Below are positions 26,185 through 36,396 of a stretch of 64,000 nt of DNA, in pieces. The stretch spans positions 186,001-250,000 of the forward strand of contig JAIWNE010000004.1 of the NCBI GenBank assembly GCA_025331445.1. Reading direction: 5' to 3'. The notes under the pieces are model-generated. The model was not told where the DNA came from and made no database searches. It was given only the letters and a program-made list of their open reading frames with translations. This DNA is from Blakeslea trispora. Lineage: Eukaryota > Mucoromycota > Mucoromycetes > Mucorales > Choanephoraceae. Position 1 is the stretch's first letter, and every line of letters starts with the position of its first letter. The translations under genes were made by a program, and so were the position numbers.

Positions 26185-29100
26185 ATGGCTGAAGAAGAAA
26201 AAGCAAGGACTGCTAGCAGAAATGAAGAGAATCATAAACTAATAGGCTCTGAGCAACCTTCTCAATATTATGGCAGTACGAGTCATGTTCCTGTCAGCTC
26301 TTCAAACACTTCTTCGTCTTCGCTTGCTATGCCCCTTGATGATGCGTGTTCGGATGGGGAAAGTAGTGAAGAATTTATGTCATCAAACAAGTTGGCTAAA
26401 CGAAAGAAGAAGCGGCTTCAGAAGCATCATAGACCCGCTCGGCCAAAGTTAGTGAGCAAACTATCGCACATTGTTCGAAGTGCACGACAATCAGAAGATG
26501 AGCAAGATGCAGACGATATCATCGAAATGCCAACCGACAACTTGATTATACCTGAACTTGATCCAAAGTAATCAAAATCATGCTGCGTTTGAATTTATAT
26601 TTCTTTGTTAAACGTTCTTCTTTTTGTCTAGTGCTGCCGAAGTAAGAGAATCTGTACCTTTTGGTTTTGGCAGTGCTCGAAGACATCGTGTCAATCTAAG
26701 CAATATCAGAGAGAAATACCGAGATGCACGCATACATGAAAGGTAGCATCGAAAAAAAATTCTTTCCTTAGGTTATGTGAGGCTTTAAGGCACTAATTGA
26801 CTCAACATCACATCAGATACGGCAATGTGCCACTTACCAATTTTGAACGAACCAAAAACCTGTTCCAATTTGATGCTTATGTATCCGAAGCAAAGCGTAT
26901 TCTTTTTGCCAATCGTAGCATCATCTTATTTGTAAATGAGTTGGTCGTTTGTGTTGTGTGTTCAATGACTAAGTTGTGCTATGTAGGTGTATACTGATTT
27001 GATGGTCGATGTTCTACTCTGTCTAGCTTATCTTGTTGAGATGAAGCAAGAAGCAGACATTCATGCAACACCACCTTGGTTGTTTAAATGGCGATCATAT
27101 GATCTTTGGTAAACAAGATAGAGAAAATATGCATTTGCTGATATTAACTTTTTTTTTTCTTTCTGTCTGCCTAGGTTTTACTGCACCACATTAAGTTTCT
27201 GGAATCTTGGATCATTTGTGATGCGTAAATTGCAAAAAGCAAGAAATACAATACAAAGTACTTATATCCTCTTTAGGTATATTTTTGACTGGCAGACCAA
27301 TCTATGTTTTGCTCAGCTTCAGAGCCTTCATTGAGACGCTTACTACAGTGCCTTTTATGTTGTCTATTTTTATGAGTCATGGCCAGTACTTATATGGTAA
27401 ACAATCAATATGATACATTGGATACGATCGACATAAACATAAAATTCTAGTTCCTTATTTCTTGAGAAGCTGGGTCCTGTTGCTGCGTATTAAAAGTGTA
27501 TCGAAGATCAAAACAAATCTTTTGATGACAGGTACAAATAACATTACTGATAATAAGAGAAAAAATTGCGGCATAAATAAGGTTTATTAATAGTCATTGA
27601 TATAGATAAGCCAGTTGACCCCTTAAAGTCTAAGTTAGTTTACTTGGTGGGTACACTAGTTGCATTGTTGTATAATGGAATGTCTGCTTTTCAATACTGT
27701 GAAGTTACCTTTGGCGATATCAAATACTCTATCTTAGACTCTCTCTATGTTGTAATGGTTACGTTGTCGACTGTTGGTTATGGCGATATTACACCACATA
27801 CTGAAGGGAGTCGTGTTGTCATGATGATGTTGATTGTGATATCACTTGCCGTACTTCCTAATTTACTAGCAGATGTATTGAACACGCTTAGAAAGAGAAA
27901 TGGTAGGCTGTAGCACATACAGATTGATAGAGCTGAACAACTTAGCTTTATTTATTAGATTGGGGTGGACATGTTGCTAATTCTGCTAAACCTTTCATAT
28001 TGCTTGTGGGATCGTTTAGACCAGACCAAGTAGTTGAAATATTAGATGGATTCTTAAACACAGTAGGTCTTCACTATACGTCTATCGTCTCAGCTAACTT
28101 ACCCGTTGCTTAAACAAGGAAAATACTGAGCCCCACTTAAACGTGGTTTTCTTGGATACTAACAGACCTAACGAGGAGCTGAAATTTTTGGAAAGAAACT
28201 CAATGTGGGGTCATCGCATTCAAATTATTCATGGATCTGTATTGGTAAGACGCATTGTTTGCATTCAGATTTATTTTCTTGTTGTTATCTTGCCTTTGTT
28301 AACTAGCACTTGTATAGGATGAGCAAACATTGAAGCGAGTGGTAAGCACAGGAAAGGAAGAAAATATGCATATTAATCATTTGGTTATAGCAAGCAAGAT
28401 CAGCATCTGCTATTTTCACTTTATCAGGCAAGTGTGTTAATAACCAAAATTTACTAGCTCATTCTTACGTTCAGCTTGAATAGATCAACATGCTCCTGAT
28501 CCAATTAAAGAAGATGAAAGAAACACTGTTCGACTTTGGTCTCTTCACTGCTTCACTGTGAGCCACAACGTTGACATTTACACATACAATTTATCTCCAT
28601 CTACTAGTATTTATCAAAAGATGGCGAAAGAGATCATTTGTGTTCGCGAATTCAAACAATATTTACTGGCAATGAACTGTCGCTGCCGCGGTGCATCCAC
28701 TCTACTAACCAATTTGCTTCACCAAAGACGTCCAATGGACCATTACGATGAGTCTTGGCAAGCACAATATGGTATTTCCATTATACAAATTTAACGTAAC
28801 CTTTCTCTGATCCATTTTGCAACCCCCTTTTTTTTTTTTCTCTTTCTTGTCTGGAACAGATGATGGCTCTTGTAACGAAATCTATATGGATACACCACCA
28901 AACGCCCTTATTGGCCAAACATTCAAGGAAGCAGCATGGGTTGTTTATACAGAGTGCCAAGTAGTATTGTTTGGTATTAAGACGTTCATTGGCAATTCAG
29001 ATCAAAAAGAAATATTACTTAATCCAGGCAACAATTATATCTTAAAGGCAGATGACATATGTGTTTACATGTGCGAAAGTCCGAGAGAGGTTGAAGACAT

Positions 29101-30991
29101 CAGTACCTTGGTAAACTTCTTTTGCATATCGAACATGCTCAATTTTGTTGCTAATTAAAAAAAACATATATTAGCAATATGATTATGTGAAGGAAAGAAT
29201 AGATAGAATGAAAGCAAGACGTCAAAGCGAGGCAGAATTAAAGAAAGCACGCTATCAAGACTCGAGCAAATCACGATCATCATCATTGCGCAATGAGCTT
29301 TCGAGTACAATCAAAAGTAATTCTAGACCCCAGCAACAACAGGATACCAAATCTGCACCTACCTCGCCTCATTCATGCGCATCCAATACACAACATGAAA
29401 TAAGCCATTTTGAGCTGCCCCAACCACAATATGCCAATTCTGTCTCACCTACATTTAACCCTGTTGAACCCCTTACTCACTCTATTTCAAATGGATCTAC
29501 CCAATCTACAACATCATCTGTAAACAACAATCATGCGTTACCACCACCTCAACAATTCGAGCTTGCAAAACTACCAACGCCTCGGTTAGCTTTGTTGACT
29601 GGCAATCGAAAATTAGTAAGTCGCCTATGTAAAGCACCTTCACCAGATGGTTCAGATGTTGATATGGATGCTTCACCTGCATGTTATCTATTGAAAGAGC
29701 CTGCAACAATAAGAGAATTGACACTTGAATCTGCTGAGCGTATGAGTGGTCATATTTTGGTGTGCATGCATCATAAAGTATCAAACATATTCAAGTTTAT
29801 ATATAACCTTAGGTAACTTGCCTTTTTTTATTTATTTCAAAGCCAAAAAAAAAAGCTATTTACTGACCAAAGAATGATAGATCCCCTCAACTTTTGCCTA
29901 AATATCTGCAAAACATTGTATTCTTGTGCACATCTTTACCTAGTGATAAACAGTTTGAGCTAGTTCAAAGATTTCCCAGAGTGTATTTTATGGTTGTAAG
30001 TGCTTTTGAGAGAATATTGGTATCCTATGTCTCTACAAAGTAACTGAAATTTGTTTTTGTCTCGTCTGTTCTTCAAAAATCCAATAGGGCAACTGCCAGC
30101 ATCCTGAAGATCTGATAAGAGCTGGTGTGAAAAAGGCTAAGCAAGTAGTTGTCATGAGGTAATCATTCCACATAAGACTCATCAAAAAGAAGAAAAAACA
30201 ACAACTAAAGCTACGAATTTTAGTGAAATGGAGTGTCTTGATCAAAATGAAAGAAGTTCAGATAGTCCTGCTATGTAAGAACAATTGATTTTCTAGTATA
30301 CTTGACGAAGCAATACGCTAACGAAACTCAACCAATTGACATAGCATGACAAGTCATCTACTTGATCTTATACTTCAAGACAAACCTCAAGATGCATCTC
30401 GTATCGTGAATCTTGGTATGTGCTCATGTTTATCACAAGGAGAAAAAAAAAGCTTTGTCTGACATGATTTGACTAGTTGAAAAATCCAACATTCGGTTTA
30501 TGCATTTGCTTCAGGGCAAAGATGTAGCTGAAGAAGTAGATGTGTTTTATACGCCTGCATATGCTGCAGGCAACGTTGTTGTTGACAGCCTCTTAAGCAA
30601 TGTTTTGCTAAGTCAAACATACTATAAACCAGATATTGTCTCTGTCATTAAGGCGCTCTGTAGTATGCCTGGTCCTGCTCATGATAATAATGCTACCAAG
30701 GCAATGATATGCCCTAGCAAATTCAAGCAACAAGAACTTCCTTGCTCTCGCAATCTGACATTGAGCGTTATGCCTCCTTGCTTTATAGACAAAACGTTTG
30801 CATGCCTGTTTGAGACTCTTCTGATGGATCATGATGTTCTCCCTCTTGGCCTCCTACGTGCTCCTGACGAAAACATGGGGAACGAGCTCTCTTTTGTATA
30901 TACAAATCCTGTTCCCTCTCTCGTCCTAAAACGTACAGACAAAATCTATTTGTTGGCTTCTCCTGGATGGAGCTTTTATTCTCAACAGTAA
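26185..30991 (+). CDS. BK/Slo-type potassium channel alpha subunit
   Basis: Twenty exons join in frame to 1193 residues: 26185-26567, 26632-26742, 26817-26931, 26987-27108, 27175-27224, 27277-27396, 27451-27531, 27594-27902, 27959-28062, 28119-28244, 28318-28341, 28391-28427, 28484-28771, 28860-29110, 29175-29812, 29881-29995, 30088-30158, 30224-30274, 30345-30415, 30477-30991. After a ~190-residue charged N-tail come six membrane segments, an S4-like RSWVLLLRIKSVSKIK, and the selectivity filter TVGYGD at 387-392. Two RCK-type cytoplasmic modules follow (ILLVGSFRPDQVVEILDGF; VVFLDTNRPNEE; BK-type CRGASTLLTNLL), joined by a Ser/Gln-rich linker. The C-terminal TPAYAAGNVVVDSLLSN matches the BK post-bowl helix, but the Asp-rich calcium bowl is absent. 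It should conduct K+ across a membrane. Intron 12 (28428-28483) is GC-AG. Confidence 0.92.
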
Positions 30992-31198
30992 ATTTTTTTT
31001 CTCCGTCCTGTTCTCTCTTGATGAGAAAGAGTAAATATATAGACTACCTATCAAAAGACTTGTTTCATTTCAACCCCCTAGATCGTGTACAGTTTGATAG
31101 TGCTAAAGAAAAAAAAAAGAATATGCGCTTAAGGATAATAAAGTCGAATCTAGATAGAATAGAAAGAGAGAGAGAAAAAAAAAGGATAATGGTGGGGT

Positions 31199-31754
31199 TC
31201 AGCGAATCTTCTTTTTCGATTCATTGAACCTCTCTCGATAGGTTTTCCTTGGTACTGAGGGTATATCTTCTTTCTTGATAAATGTCTTGAGAGTAGGGTG
31301 TTGTTTTTTCTTTCGAGTCATCAGTTATCATTGAAACATATACAATAGTTTTTCGCTTACTTCTGAGGAGATTGACTTGGTTGGTAAAGTATCTTCGATG
31401 CCAAAAGGCAAGCTAAGAAGCGCCTCTTTCCATCGTTTCTGTCAAAGTGTGAGACTGTCAAAACAAGAAGCCTAAACGTTCCGAGTTTACCTCTGATGTT
31501 GCTTTCGCTCGTTCTTGTTTCTCTCTTGCCCTCTTTTTTGCCAGCTCGATCAACTTGTGTTTCTGTTCATTCTCTTCCCAACGTTGCCTCTGTCTTTTAT
31601 ACTCTTCCTCTTCAGCTGTTTTCCTTTCTATATCGTTTTCTGGCTGATTTATCATGCTATTTCTTTCTTCAGCTCTAGCTTGTCTCTTCTTTTGCCGTCT
31701 TTCAAGCTTCTTTTTCTTCCGGAACTGCCTCCGGGGAAGTTTGTCTTGTTCCAT
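31199..31754 (-). CDS. small highly basic coiled-coil protein, unknown function
   Basis: Three exons on the minus strand (31754-31491, 31438-31361, 31309-31199) join at phase 0 into 150 residues ending in TGA. The N-terminus is very basic (RRQFRKKKKLERRQKKRQ, nuclear/nucleolar-like). A long charged helix follows (residues ~45-88, EEEEYKRQRQRWEENEQ...), then RWKEALLSLPFGIEDTLP and a basic tail with KTYRERFNESKKK. Splice signals are good (gtaaac/gacag, gtaagc/gaaag). I do not recognise the family; composition suggests a nuclear RNA-processing or ribosome-biogenesis protein, but that is a guess. It shares a 151-base divergent promoter with RPL5, which fits but does not prove such a role. Confidence 0.75.
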
Positions 31755-31905
31755 ACTTTTTAAAAAAAAAAAAGTAAAAAAGTGTAAAATTCAAGAAATC
31801 CTATTTTGGCAGCACATTTCTAACTCAGATCGGAGCTGAGGTATCATATGGGTTGTTGATGCTTGCACTTGATACAATCCTTCCTTTACACAGCAACGTC
31901 GAACA

Positions 31906-33037
31906 ATGGTATGTGACCATATCATCAGCAGAGTCATTTCATGCAATCGTCATGATCCATACAGAATTCAGCGAGGAAGCATTGATACAAATGGATGGAT
32001 GGATAGATCAATGGCTGGATGGATAAACGAATGCATGAAATTGATTGGATACACTTGTCAACAATACAACTTTAGATGCTAACGTTTCTTGATTTAGCCT
32101 TTCGTCAAGCAACAAAAGAACAAGGCCTACTTCAAGCGTTACCAAGTCAAGTACCGTAGAAGAAGAGGTAAATAGCAAAGAAATGAACGAGTGAAGAAAA
32201 AAGTAGTATACTGATCGACCATTCACAATAGAGGGTAAGACTGACTACTATGCTCGTAAGAGATTGGTCGTCCAAGCCAAGAACAAGTACAACTCTCCCA
32301 AGTACAGATTGGTTGTTCGTTTCACCAACAAGGACATCATCTGTCAAATCATCTACGCTAAGCTCCAAGGTGATCACGTTCTCTCTGCTGCTTATGCTCA
32401 CGAACTCCCTCGTTACGGTGTCAAGGGTGGTTTGACCAACTGGGCCTCTGCCTACGCCACTGGCCTCCTCCTTGCCCGTCGTACTCTCACCAAGCTCGGT
32501 CTTGCTGACAAGTACGAAGGTTTCGCTGAACCCGATGGTACCGTCCAATTGATTGAAGCCGCTGAAGATGCTCCTCGCCCCTTCAAGGCTTTCCTCGATG
32601 TCGGTCTCGCTCGTACCTCCACTGGTGCCCGTGTCTTTGGTGCCATGAAGGGTGCTTCCGATGGTGGTATCTTCGTTCCCCACAGCGGTAACCGTTTCCC
32701 TGGTTTCGATATCGAATCCAAGACCAACGATGATGAACTCCTCCGTAACTACATCTACGGTGTTCACGTCGCTGAATACATGGAATACCTCGAAGAAGAA
32801 GATGAAGAACGTTACAAGAAGCAATTCTCCACCTTCATCAAGAACGGTGTTACCTCCGACATGGTTGAAGACATGTACACTGAAGCTCATGAAGCTATCC
32901 GTGCCGATCCTTCTGCCAAGCCCGCTGAAAAGAAGGGCAAGCCCGCCAAGCCTTACCGCAGAGCCACTGCTCTTAACAAGAAGCAACGTGTCAACAAGGT
33001 CAAGGAAGCCAAGGCTGCTTTCGAAGCTTCCAAATAA
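31906..33037 (+). CDS. RPL5: 60S ribosomal protein L5 (uL18)
   Basis: Exons 31906-31908, 32098-32167 and 32232-33037 give 292 residues. The first coding exon is only the start codon: ATG is followed at once by GTATGT, and the 189-nt intron ends at TTTAG before CCTTTCGTC, giving [17 protein letters not shown]. The body matches eukaryotic L5 throughout ([75 protein letters not shown]). The protein binds 5S rRNA with L11 in the central protuberance. Codon bias is as extreme as in ACO1. The first intron contains a short ATGG-type tandem region (~31990-32025); no snoRNA boxes were found in it. Low-complexity Lys/Ala tail as in other fungi. Confidence 0.97.
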
Positions 33038-33221
33038 TTTGTTGCTTAAAAGTATTCTTAATAAAAAAAAACAAGAAAAGAAGCAATCATGTTCTTTTGT
33101 CATACTTCATGTGAATATATCAAGTGCCAGTCTATGGGATCAGTTGCTATAAAAGCAGAGTTTCTAGACTTTTTTTTTTTTATTTGTCTTTATTTCTTTT
33201 AGTACTGCCAAATATTCAATA

Positions 33222-35317
33222 ATGAACATTGTACCAGAAAATATTGTGTGTGGTCCTTTATTACGATACATTGAAACTGATTATGAAAAAGGTGTCTGGC
33301 ATGGCTCATGCTTGATCGTTATTAATTCAGCAATACCGCCTACTCTTTTGTTGTCGATTGACTATCCACTGGAGTTGACCATTGAGCCAAAAGATGTGGA
33401 GCTATTAGATGTCTATCGATATGAATATTTCTTTTGGCGTTATACGTTAGTTCTACCCTTGGTAGATAGAGCGCAATGTGTTTCGTACACAGTTGACTGT
33501 ATAGATCAAATGTATCAGTTTTGTTTGCCAGCCATGGATGAATCAATGCGCTTTATGTTCTATTCATGCAATGGTTTCTCCAGTGCCCCTGAATCAGTCT
33601 TTAAAGGATCTTATGAAAAAGAGGTTGCTTTATGGCAAGATGTACTAGACAAACATGAAAAGAATCCGTTTCATGTCTTGTTGGGTGGGGGAGACCAGCT
33701 ATATCAAGACTCACTTATCTCGGAGGAATTCATGAAGCCTTGGGTACATGAGAAGGATCCATCCAAACGTATTTCCATGCAATTGTCAAATGAAATGAAG
33801 GAAGGAATTGAGCAATATTATTTCTTTAATTACATAAAGCATTTTGGGTATATTTCAGTGAATACACGATGTAAACCTGACACTTACAGAGTATGATAGT
33901 TTTGTAAGCAATCCTACTATTGCACTAGCTTTTGCGACCATTCCTTCTGTCAATATGTGGGATGACCATGTAAGTCCTCTAGATAGCAAATGGGCTGTCA
34001 AGATGCTAAACAGCTTGCTCCATAGGATATCATTGATGGCTATGGCTCTTATCCAGCTGATCTTCAGTCATCTGAATGTTTTCAAGGTATCATAAGAATT
34101 GCACATACGAATGCTTTCACTTATCATTCTGTATAGTTTTGTTTGAAAACGCAGCACGCTTCTATTATCTATTTCAACAACACACAACTGCTGAATTTGC
34201 TCATGGCATGGTCAGGAGTGGCAATATCTACTGTAACCACATCGTGACAACTTTGGGACCCAACATTGGTCTTTTAGCACTCGATGCTAGAGGTGAACGT
34301 ACAAAATATCGAATCTGTACCAAGGACTCTTATCATGCTGTATTTCAAGCTATTTCTGAACGCTTACCATCTACTGTTAAGCATATGATCGTCTTGACAG
34401 GTGTACCACTTGTGTACCCTCGTTTGACTTTGGCTGAAAAGGCCATGGAAGCCCTAGCAGACCTCCATTTAGCAACGCTAGCAAGTCGTATGGGTCCCTT
34501 GGGTAATATCTGGACAGGAAGTTTACTCAACGTTTGGAACGGTGATCCATCACTTTTAGATGATGTGAATGATCGTAAGTGACACAATGATATCATCTCT
34601 TGAAAGCTTTCTAAAAATAAACAGATTGGACAGCAACACATCACATGAAGGAGAGAAGGTATTTCTTGGAACAGCTACAGAATTTTGCAAAAAGGACATC
34701 CATTCGTGTGTCTTTGTTGAGCGGTGATGTGCATTGTTGTTGCGCTGGAAAGCTACAGGCCAAGCATATAGACCCGGGGAACGATCCTTTTTTTATGGTA
34801 CAAATCGTGTCTAGTGCAATCATTCACTTGCCACCTCCTCAAATGATGTTGAATTTATTAAGTCAACATTCTGTTCCAATTGATTTTAATTCGGAAATTG
34901 TGGAAGAAATGTATGACTTGTTTAGTGTTGCACCTAATGGTAATCCTGTAAGTACCTGGGAAGGATGAATAGAGTATATAGCTTATTTGTTATTGGGCTT
35001 TGTAGAGACAAAACAAGAAACTCTTGGGAGCCCGTAATTACTGCATAGGTAGTTATGATAAGTCGATGGGCATCATCGTATTTCGTCTTCATGCAGAGAT
35101 GATTCCAGGCCAAAAAAGCACAAGAAGTTATAGTATACATGCTCCAAAGCTGACTTGTCATGCATCCGATCAAAATAGAAGACATAGCATAGTAACGCGT
35201 GCTTCTGATTTTTTCACGAATAGCAACATGGTGGATGGGGTACCTATCCATCCATCAACATCCTGGTTGAACATTGTCAAAAGTAACCTGTTCTGGCGAC
35301 AATTGCTCTGTATTTAA
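33222..35317 (+). CDS. PhoD-like phosphatase domain protein
   Basis: Exons 33222-33847, 33900-33969, 34026-34086, 34137-34574, 34625-34947 and 35006-35317 join in frame to 609 residues. The family's metal-binding motifs are visible: LLGGGDQLYQD (~residues 150-160), VNMWDDHDIIDGYGSYP across exons 2-3, and LLSGDVHCC with the His near the end of the core. These match the fungal PhoD-like metallophosphatase group (single domain, ~600 residues, cytosolic; no signal peptide is seen). The substrate is unknown; bacterial PhoD enzymes are Ca/Fe-dependent phosphodiesterases/phosphomonoesterases. The short second intron, 33848-33899, has several competing AG acceptors; only the one at 33899 keeps the frame and the conserved FVSNPTIALAFATIPSVN segment. 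Confidence 0.9.
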
Positions 35318-36341
35318 GCAATAACTATGATTGCATAGTTTGTGACACTCTAACCAACGTGAGACCAAGTGCACACATAGACCAAGACTTCCTCAGCATA
35401 AAAAAAATACATGTACCACTTTAAATTAGAGCAATAAGAATTGACGTATATGAAAAGGAATATAGTGCTGCTTTATAAAGTCTTTTTTTTTTTAAAAAAA
35501 AAAAAAAAAGGGATCGTTGCAGTAAACTTTATATTTAAGCGAGTTGTTCATTTGTTCAGTATGACCTACATTATGCATGGATTACAAAGTGAGAGATTAT
35601 GTCAAATACAACAAACATTTCAGCATAGAAAAAAAAAACGGACGATTTGTACAAAAGAAGTATTTCTAGATTGTCAAGACATTATTTTGCCATTTTCTCT
35701 ATTTCACTGAATAGTAGCTGCGTCTCTTGGGTAGGCTTGAGTCATATTGACTATTGTGGATTTTTCTTATATAAAGATAGAGCAGTGGTTATTGTGGATC
35801 CTTCTTTTGTTAAGGTGACACTGACTGATACCAGAAGAGATAAAACTAAATGATTCCGTTAATGTCTGCCTAATTAAAGCGATCCTTGGAATGAAATGTT
35901 GATCCTACTCTTCTTTCATAATGTAAAGTGTTGAATTTCGGTCTATTTTTAGAACCAAACTTAAATACAGATAAATAAAACAGCAGGAAACAAAAGAACA
36001 TCTGGATATTCTGCAATTCTTGGTTAATTGACACTTTAGTTTGGCAACTCAATGAGTGAAAGAAGAAAAAAAGAAAAAGAGGATAATTGCTGAACAGAGT
36101 AAAAAATAGGCTACTTATGCATTCCTTGGTAGAACATTAGATATAGCTTTAGACTGATGCTTTGGAGTATTATTCGATAAATTTATCTGCTTCTAGGTGA
36201 CTATTTTTTTTTTTTTTTGTTTGACCAAAGAAGCACAAAACTATAGCTTTGATTTGTGTTTAGAATATTAAGAATTGTGGCTCTGATTCCGGTTGTTCTG
36301 TAAGGCTCTGATCAGTTACTGTTGAGACAGGTCCTCAACAA
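35318..36341. other. 1 kb spacer upstream of the CotH-family gene
   Basis: No gene seen. A long A/T homopolymer pair (T10 then A15, 35487-35511) could form a hairpin. The rest is unremarkable. Confidence 0.5.
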
Positions 36342-36349
36342 TATAAAAG
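36342..36349 (+). promoter_or_regulatory. TATA box of the CotH-family gene
   Basis: TATAAAAG lies 48-55 bases upstream of the ATG at 36397, unlike most genes here, whose upstream regions are simply T-rich. It suggests an inducible promoter. Confidence 0.6.
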
Positions 36350-36396
36350 AGGGGCCACTTTTTTTTTCGGTCATTTCATTCTCAAGAGTTGTCAAA

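Noticed and set aside
31909..32097. Possible snoRNA inside the first RPL5 intron
   Set aside because: No convincing C/D (TGATGA/CTGA) pair with terminal stem and no H/ACA hairpins were found.
32147..33103. A 318-codon open frame antisense to RPL5
   Set aside because: Same codon-bias shadow effect in a highly expressed gene.
33848..33899. Alternative short introns in the PhoD-like gene using other AG sites
   Set aside because: They lead to immediate stops or to introns under 40 nt; only the 52-nt choice keeps the conserved segment in frame.
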